This document shows, piece after piece, positions 10,701-13,713 of a stretch of 13,713 nt of DNA. The position numbers and the translations under genes are program-made. The notes under the pieces are model-generated. The model was not told the DNA's origin. It searched no databases and worked only from the letters and a program-made list of their open reading frames with translations. Position 1 is the stretch's first letter, and every line of letters starts with the position of its first letter. This DNA is from Eggerthellaceae bacterium. Its GTDB lineage: Bacteria; Actinomycetota; Coriobacteriia; Coriobacteriales; Eggerthellaceae. The stretch lies in contig JAFUCW010000163.1 of NCBI GenBank assembly GCA_017459485.1, positions 1-13,713 of the forward strand, written 5' to 3'.

Positions 10701-10937
10701 CACCACGTCGTCGCCCACGATGCGATACTGGCCATCTACCTGGGCTCCTGCGTCCTCGTTGACCACGGCGACCGGAACGGTGTTGAGCTGCTCGTAAGGA
10801 TCCAGGAAGGCGTAGAGGTACAGCGCCCCGTAAAGGAGCGGGATGATGGAGATGGCGGCCATCGCCACCTTGATTGCCGTGTTGGCCGTGATGTTGCGCA
10901 CTTCCGCATGTGCGAACCGCAGTCCCCTGAAAGCCAT
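7731..10937 (-). CDS. YhgE/Pip-family membrane protein (ABC-2-type permease) with long LxxG heptad-repeat ectodomain
   Basis: 1068 aa from the preferred start. YhgE/Pip/EsaA/YueB proteins are large envelope proteins of Gram-positive bacteria; relatives include the lactococcal phage infection protein Pip, the SPP1 receptor YueB and the type VII secretion protein EsaA. One N-terminal helix (about 22-44) is followed by the Pip N-terminal ectodomain (about 45-180). A first block of xxxLxxG heptads (about 184-381), an Ala-rich helical middle (about 382-646) and a second heptad block (about 650-837) come next. The C-terminal domain has about five membrane helices (873-893, 907-933, 946-971, 972-993, 1024-1048) as in ABC-2 permeases. 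The ATG at 10937 was chosen because it comes one base after the ATPase TAA, with AAAGGGGCG in front. A longer frame from 11024 would add 29 residues overlapping the ATPase gene. It probably pairs with that ATPase; the transported substrate, if any, is unknown. Confidence 0.9.
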   Translation of the reverse strand: MAFRGLRFAHAEVRNITANTAIKVAMAAISIIPLLYGALYLYAFLDPYEQLNTVPVAVVNEDAGAQVDGQYRIVGDDVVDRLRNNDDGLGWHFVTADAARKGLADGTFYMTCTIPKDFTAAIASADSDSPEAAQLQIEYNEAQNMLASQIGGSVWKEVRQQVSDTVAEEYWETVFGKVNDGADDLQKASDGAGELESGLKDAHAGSKEITDNLNTLESGSKELAAGVDKLVDGQTTLKSGTGELASGSTALAEGAHTLADGSAQLANGANELEAGAAALSSGASTLAGGTEELDAGGSFLSTGAQTLSSGAKELSDGLGKLSAGAKELSEGQVALKEGGSSLASGAQTLAKGATSLSSGAKAVSDGAAKLRDQGTSALAAGTAQLAESTKQLPSQQDVKAAQEGSAGISTGIDSLSAGLVQLKGSAEGKTGLAYAAAATRQLSGSLGDSSAIDNAVSQLQGGVAKLQEGRNSAHDGAVAIKGALDGAQAQVDGALASLSAIDASSLDPSQQAALEQAKGLLDAGKGGASATIAAANEGASQVAVGLADGEAMDTGLVQVDGGLGQLKTTADESLAKAQGAASQIADGLDQAVGAIGSEEDAATLIGGAATLKSGYSSFSSKVLPLVEGAPALREAIVAIDEGSSTVNKSMGTLATSTKGVSDGATQVDSGAGKLSEGANALSGGISSAASGAATLASGAKSASEGGTRVSDGSASLAQGASDLSAGIGRVRSGSFDLAAGAATLSTGTSTLKGGLDQARQGTGTLNDGASSVANGASQVDAGVSELLSGTKQIQDGAHKASDGTGKLADGSAKLTDGLVSAVDGSGELASGLSDGVSNLRVSHAQAKAEVMSSPVKLEESKFTSVKNYGTGFSPYFIALGLWVGALMGTFVFKPLDKRLILSGGNPVMVAFASYMPAAVLSVVQALLLLATLQFGLDLQIDNVPLYYTFGVFAALVFAAIMQMLMAAFGFPGKFISIILLMLQLTSAAGTFPIEQTPAFFQAINPFLPMTYEVAAMRQIMTGSDMGVVATCAGVLLAIGLGCFFVTSFSAWRKRLVSMSDLHPVLQLG

Positions 10938-10938
10938 C

Positions 10939-11763
10939 TTACGCCCCTTTCGCTTCCACGCCGTCAGGCGATGCGATGTGCTCGCCCTTGAGGACGCTGA
11001 TTGTTTTGTAGCCGTTTTCCCCAAGCCCCTGCTGAGTGTCCGCGGAACTCTTCACGAAGCGCGGCGCAGCGCCCTCCTCCAAGTACAGGGCTTCGTCGGC
11101 CATCGCTGCAAGGTCGCGCTCGAGCACACCCACCAGGATCGTGACGTTGCGCGTGCGCGCCATTCTGTGCAACCGTTCCATGAGCGCCGTCGACTGGTCC
11201 TTGGTCAAGTTGCTCTCGATGTCGTCAACGGCGATGATGTCGGGATGCCCCACCCAGGCAAGCTGCACGCCCAGTGCAACGAACTGCTCTCGGTTGAGAT
11301 CGGTAATACGCTTGTCCGCAATCTGCTCCAAGCCCCATTCCTTCAGGTACGCAGCCACGTCCTTGCGCTTCGCCTTGCGTCCCCATAGTTCGAACTCGGC
11401 CGCCACCGCGTTGCGCACCGTTTGATTTTCGGACAGGTCGTTGAGTCCTTCGAAGAACGCGAGGCCCACGCGCCTGCGGACTCGACCCGCATGCAGGGGC
11501 ATGGACCACCCCAGTATTTCGAGGGTGCCCTTCGTGAAAAGCATGCGGCCGACCAACGTAAGGAGCAGCGCCGTCTTACCCGATCCATTACGTCCGCGAA
11601 TGGCGAACACCTGACCCTGCTCGATTTCGAGGCTCACGTCGGAATACGGAGTCCCTATCAGGTTCTTAAGCGTCAGCCCATTCGCCTTGATGACGCTTGT
11701 ACCAGGCGCCGCCGCCTCGATCTTCTCGCCATGGGCGATGCGCCGTTTGGCATTCGAGAACAT
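10939..11763 (-). CDS. Degenerate ABC-transporter ATP-binding protein, partner of the YhgE/Pip permease
   Basis: 274 aa. An ABC nucleotide-binding domain with a clear Walker A, GRNGSGKT (57-64), and a Q-loop-like LNDLSENQT (108-116). Other core motifs are altered: the signature reads LNREQ (156-160) rather than LSGGQ, the Walker B segment IIAVDDIE (176-183) has Asp181 where the catalytic Glu normally stands, and the H-loop strand TILVGVLERD (208-217) has no histidine. ATP binding looks intact, but hydrolysis may be slow or absent; that conclusion is inference. A 50-residue C-terminal tail after the domain is unassigned. The gene begins the operon: its ATG follows AAGGAGGAAAC, and the proximal TetR-type operator lies in its short 5' leader. 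Its TAA is one base from the permease ATG, so the two are probably made together and assemble as one complex. Confidence 0.88.
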   Translation of the reverse strand: MFSNAKRRIAHGEKIEAAAPGTSVIKANGLTLKNLIGTPYSDVSLEIEQGQVFAIRGRNGSGKTALLLTLVGRMLFTKGTLEILGWSMPLHAGRVRRRVGLAFFEGLNDLSENQTVRNAVAAEFELWGRKAKRKDVAAYLKEWGLEQIADKRITDLNREQFVALGVQLAWVGHPDIIAVDDIESNLTKDQSTALMERLHRMARTRNVTILVGVLERDLAAMADEALYLEEGAAPRFVKSSADTQQGLGENGYKTISVLKGEHIASPDGVEAKGA

Positions 11764-11776
11764 GTTTCCTCCTTTT

Positions 11777-11790
11777 TGACCGTTTGGTCA
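11777..11790. promoter_or_regulatory. Operator 1, TetR-type palindrome TGACC-N4-GGTCA
   Basis: TGACCGTTTGGTCA is a perfect 5-bp inverted repeat around a 4-base spacer, a classic TetR/AcrR-type operator layout. On the minus strand it begins 14 bases after the TATACT box of P1 and ends a few bases before the ATPase Shine-Dalgarno, so a bound repressor would block transcription start or early elongation. Confidence 0.75.
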
Positions 11791-11804
11791 GTTTTTACGA
11801 GACA

Positions 11805-11833
11805 AGTATAGAACCGCGTATCTCCGAATGCAA
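11805..11833 (-). promoter_or_regulatory. Promoter P1 of the ABC/Pip operon
   Basis: On the minus strand TTGCAT (11828-11833) and TATACT (11805-11810) are separated by 17 bases. The -10 box matches the consensus at five of six positions; the -35 box matches only its TTG. The start would lie near 11798, giving a leader of about 35 bases that contains operator 1. Confidence 0.6.
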
Positions 11834-11835
11834 AC

Positions 11836-11859
11836 AAAACCGACCGGATGGTCAGTTTT
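11836..11859. promoter_or_regulatory. Operator 2, TetR-type palindrome CGACC-N4-GGTCA with extended arms
   Basis: The core CGACCGGATGGTCA (11841-11854) has GACC/GGTC arms spaced by four bases. It is flanked by AAAAC (11836-11840) and GTTTT (11855-11859), so the dyad extends to 24 bp with one mismatched pair. On the minus strand both operators share AAAACTGACC at the same place. Its centre is 64 bp from that of operator 1, about six helical turns. Confidence 0.7.
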
Positions 11860-11867
11860 GTCTGCCG

Positions 11868-11895
11868 ATTATCATATTGCCTTCATATTTGCCAG
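11868..11895 (-). promoter_or_regulatory. Candidate distal promoter P2 of the ABC/Pip operon
   Basis: On the minus strand CTGGCA (11890-11895) and GATAAT (11868-11873) are separated by 16 bases; they match the -35 and -10 consensus at four and five of six positions. The start would fall near 11860, with operator 2 beginning 13 bases beyond the -10 box, the same arrangement as P1 and operator 1. Confidence 0.45.
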
Positions 11896-12044
11896 ACACG
11901 AAAAAGAGGTGGCCGAGTGCCCGCAAAAAGGATATCGACGAAATTCGCCGGTGCGTTTCGTTCCCGAACCAGACGTGTTTTCAGGTTGCCTACCTAGATG
12001 GTTCGCATCCGGATTCGCACATCTTTCCCGCCTTGGGATCTGCC

Positions 12045-12767
12045 CTAGCGACTGCCGAGCCTTGACCCCACGAAAAGCATGATGCAGTTGCACACCACAG
12101 CCGCTACCAGCCAGCCCACCATAGTCCCCGTGTCGGAGGGGACGGCGTTGATGGCGCCGAACGCCCCAACGGTCAGTACGCACACCACTGCACCGCACAC
12201 AAGCGCGAGCAGTATGGTCCACAAGACATTCTTGCCCGTTGTCGAACCGCGCCGCGTGGCCGCACGAAGCACCGTGCTCGCTGCGGCAACCAGCGTACCA
12301 ACGCAGAGGAACAGGAGCACTACAAGCACGCCCAGGCTGCCGCCGCCGCTGCTGGCCATCTGGGAAAGCTGCACTCGCGAGAACAGCCCCAGCACCGTCA
12401 CGACCAGGCATGCGAAGGACACGATGGCCGTCGCGAACCCCCAAACGAGCGCCACGCCCATGCCCCCTTCGCCTTCTCCGTCGAACACATAAGAGAACAG
12501 CATGGCCGATGCCACCGCAAGGCACAAGGCAAGCCCTCCTGCGAAAATGAACCCGACGAGCGTCCCGCCGGTCGAGACCATGCACAGCTTGTCGAGCGTT
12601 GAAAGCCCTTCGGTCAGGTAGGGTGCGGTTGCCGTGCGGTAATTGTACGAAAACGCACCGGTGACGTCCATCGCAGCCAACCCCGCGCGTCCGAGCGCAC
12701 AGATGACGGCAGCCACTCCGAACAGCCCCAGGTACGGAAGGGCGGACTTCTTCAAGTCGTTACTCAT
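12045..12767 (-). CDS. Six-helix integral membrane protein of unknown function
   Basis: 240 aa; I do not recognise a family. About six membrane helices are visible (11-33, 67-95, 102-129, 144-165, 181-205, 214-234), joined by short Gly/Ser-rich and acidic loops such as FDGEGEGG (95-102). There is no histidine anywhere in the protein, which argues against a cytochrome b-type haem anchor, while nine cysteines are spread over the chain. It starts 15 bases after the flavoprotein stop, and a strong Shine-Dalgarno-like AAGGGGAGAG lies in that gap, so the two genes are probably one operon. A role as membrane partner, transporter or facilitator for the flavoenzyme's substrate is possible but is inferred from neighbourhood only. 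Confidence 0.75.
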   Translation of the reverse strand: MSNDLKKSALPYLGLFGVAAVICALGRAGLAAMDVTGAFSYNYRTATAPYLTEGLSTLDKLCMVSTGGTLVGFIFAGGLALCLAVASAMLFSYVFDGEGEGGMGVALVWGFATAIVSFACLVVTVLGLFSRVQLSQMASSGGGSLGVLVVLLFLCVGTLVAAASTVLRAATRRGSTTGKNVLWTILLALVCGAVVCVLTVGAFGAINAVPSDTGTMVGWLVAAVVCNCIMLFVGSRLGSR

Positions 12768-12782
12768 TCTCTCTCCCCTTCC

Positions 12783-13713
12783 CTAGTAGTCTTCCGAGTC
12801 GTTCGCGAAAGTCCCGCACAGGTAACCGCCACAAAACGCCAGGCTCACGTCGCCAAGAAGCGAACCTAGAATGACGTCGCCTATGTAGCTGTTTTCTCCC
12901 ACGGCTCCCCCGGCGGTGTGCCACCCGGCGTAGAGCCCCTCGATGGGCCGCCCATTGGTTCCCATGACCTGCATGTGGTCGTTGATCGCCAGGCCGCACT
13001 TGGTGCCGTACAGATTGCCACCGATGCGGCACCCATAGAAGGGAGGGTCTTTGATCGCATGAAGCCATTCGGGAGGCATGGGGTACATGAAATCGTCCTT
13101 CCCCGCTTCGCAGCATGCGTTCCATTTCTCCACGGCCCCGGTCAAGATGCCGGGTTCCAGGCCCAGGTCGGCCTCGAGCTCTTCGAGGGAGTCGCGCTTC
13201 TTAAGAACGTCGGCATCGATTGCATCTTGCACGCCATGGTGCCAGTCGCGGTAATGCTCGGGGACCTTTTCGATCTGCTCAAGGTCGGGCGTTATCAGCT
13301 TGCGGCAGTGCTCCTGAGCGTATCCGGCCAGATGATCCTCGTAGTTGCTGTCGAACACGATGTAGCTCCGGTGGCCGGGTACCGCCATTTGCGCAGTAGC
13401 CAAGTCCCCCAGGGCGTAAATTGCCGCCGCGCCGTCTTCGGCGATGCGGCTGTCCATGTAGCGGATGCGGTTGCCGCAACGGTCGATTGTCAGGAAGGGT
13501 TGGCGGGAAAGCTGCGTCATCCCGTCGTAGAGGAAGCGCGCCCACTGGCCTCCTTCACTCGCCCAATCCACACCGCCGTCGAAGCTGGCAGAGCTGTTGA
13601 ACCCCGACACGTCCGCGCCCACACCCAGACCCATGCGGAAGCATTCCCCTTCCTCGCCCAGGGGTAGGTAGCTGGACGCGCACCCCATTGCCGCCGTAGG
13701 GATGTACTTGTCG
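12783..13713 (-). CDS. FAD-dependent fumarate-reductase-type oxidoreductase (C-terminal part; runs off the window)
   Basis: About 309 residues are visible. The frame stays open to the window end (DKYIPTAAMGCASSYLPLGE), so the Met at 13688 is internal and the true start and N-terminal FAD-binding motif lie outside. The layout fits the FAD_binding_2/succinate dehydrogenase-fumarate reductase flavoprotein superfamily, whose members reduce or dehydrogenate fumarate-like acids, urocanate, steroids or other substrates. Visible parts are the segment GEGECFRMGLGVGADVSGF-like start of the capping region, the substrate-domain helices around LEADLGLEPG, and the family's C-terminal FAD-contacting end beginning GLYAGWHTAGGAVGENSYIG (12786-12938). 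The usual GGNxL-type ending is varied to GENSY. Eggerthellaceae carry dozens of such paralogues, mostly with unknown electron acceptors. The substrate cannot be read from this fragment. Downstream and probably co-transcribed is the six-helix membrane protein. Confidence 0.85.
   Translation of the reverse strand, partial: DKYIPTAAMGCASSYLPLGEEGECFRMGLGVGADVSGFNSSASFDGGVDWASEGGQWARFLYDGMTQLSRQPFLTIDRCGNRIRYMDSRIAEDGAAAIYALGDLATAQMAVPGHRSYIVFDSNYEDHLAGYAQEHCRKLITPDLEQIEKVPEHYRDWHHGVQDAIDADVLKKRDSLEELEADLGLEPGILTGAVEKWNACCEAGKDDFMYPMPPEWLHAIKDPPFYGCRIGGNLYGTKCGLAINDHMQVMGTNGRPIEGLYAGWHTAGGAVGENSYIGDVILGSLLGDVSLAFCGGYLCGTFANDSEDY

Larger units (their letters stand above)
11764..12044. other. Regulatory intergenic region upstream of the ABC/Pip operon
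   Basis: This 281-base AT-rich region holds two operators and two candidate promoters for the operon (11777-11895). The remainder up to the membrane-protein stop has no credible gene; the open frames crossing it are shadows. It contains ATCCGGAT, a perfect 8-bp palindrome with partly symmetric flanks (12004-12017), just past the membrane-protein stop. No T-run terminator is evident. Confidence 0.6.

Noticed and set aside
9474..10991. Plus-strand 505-residue open frame antisense to the Pip repeats
   Set aside because: Its repetitive composition mirrors the heptad repeats on the other strand. The minus-strand gene has clear membrane helices, family layout and operon spacing.
10938..11024. 29-residue longer start for the YhgE/Pip protein
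   Set aside because: It overlaps the ATPase coding sequence, and its basic/Ser-rich residues look like an out-of-frame reading. The ATG at 10937 has a strong Shine-Dalgarno and sits one base after the ATPase stop.
12004..12017. ATCCGGAT palindrome as a terminator of the flavoprotein/membrane-protein operon
   Set aside because: The perfect stem is only a self-complementary 8-mer with no loop, and no T-run follows on the minus strand, so a terminator call is not supported.
11697..12065. Plus-strand frames across the operator region
   Set aside because: No recognisable domain, and they run through the operators and promoters and overlap the start of the ATPase gene.
11872..12585. Minus-strand 237-residue frame overlapping the membrane protein
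   Set aside because: It is a shifted frame of the 12045-12767 gene with Arg/Gly-rich shadow composition. The other frame has six clean hydrophobic helices and a good ribosome-binding site.

Overview
The window looks like a chromosomal segment of a GC-rich actinobacterium of the class Coriobacteriia, most likely family Eggerthellaceae. The evidence is the marked preference for G/C at third codon positions, a FAD-dependent fumarate-reductase-type flavoprotein of the kind greatly expanded in Eggerthella and Slackia, and a Coriobacteria-like housekeeping set. The taxonomic call is inference; no rRNA or other marker gene is present.

Layout. A short C-terminal fragment of an upstream gene (1-95, +) is followed by the only complete plus-strand gene, a membrane-anchored polysaccharide deacetylase (102-1997) with a tyrosine/glycine-rich tail. 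Everything else lies on the minus strand and is described here in transcription order, from high to low coordinates. First comes the C-terminal part of an FAD-binding reductase that runs off the window end (12783-13713), closely followed by a six-helix membrane protein of unknown function (12045-12767). A 281-bp intergenic region (11764-12044) carries two promoter/operator modules with TetR-type palindromes. These drive a tight gene string: a degenerate ABC ATPase (10939-11763), a very large YhgE/Pip-family membrane protein with LxxG heptad repeats (7731-10937), a TetR regulator (7083-7721), an extended holo-ACP synthase (6165-7073) and a NAD(P)H-hydrate dehydratase (5286-6164). Gaps in this string are 1 to 9 bases or none, with Shine-Dalgarno sequences lying in or next to the preceding gene's end. 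After a 169-bp AT-rich spacer come ligA (3026-5116) and tlyA (2170-2904). tlyA has no visible Shine-Dalgarno and may be leaderless. tlyA and the deacetylase converge over a 172-bp region holding a GC-rich hairpin.

How the genes fit together. The TetR protein encoded third in the string probably represses its own operon through the two GACC-N4-GGTC palindromes, each lying 13-14 bases downstream of a candidate -10 box. Because acpS and nnrD sit directly downstream without room for a separate promoter of usual size, carrier-protein activation and NAD(P)HX repair may be partly co-regulated with this exporter-like envelope system. The ATPase has lost or changed its ABC signature, its catalytic glutamate and its switch histidine, so the ABC/Pip pair may not be a conventional ATP-driven pump. 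The most interesting parts are the duplicated promoter/operator module, the degenerate ATPase with its giant heptad-repeat partner, and the long disordered additions on AcpS and on the deacetylase. No rRNA, tRNA, IS element, CRISPR array or prophage gene was seen.
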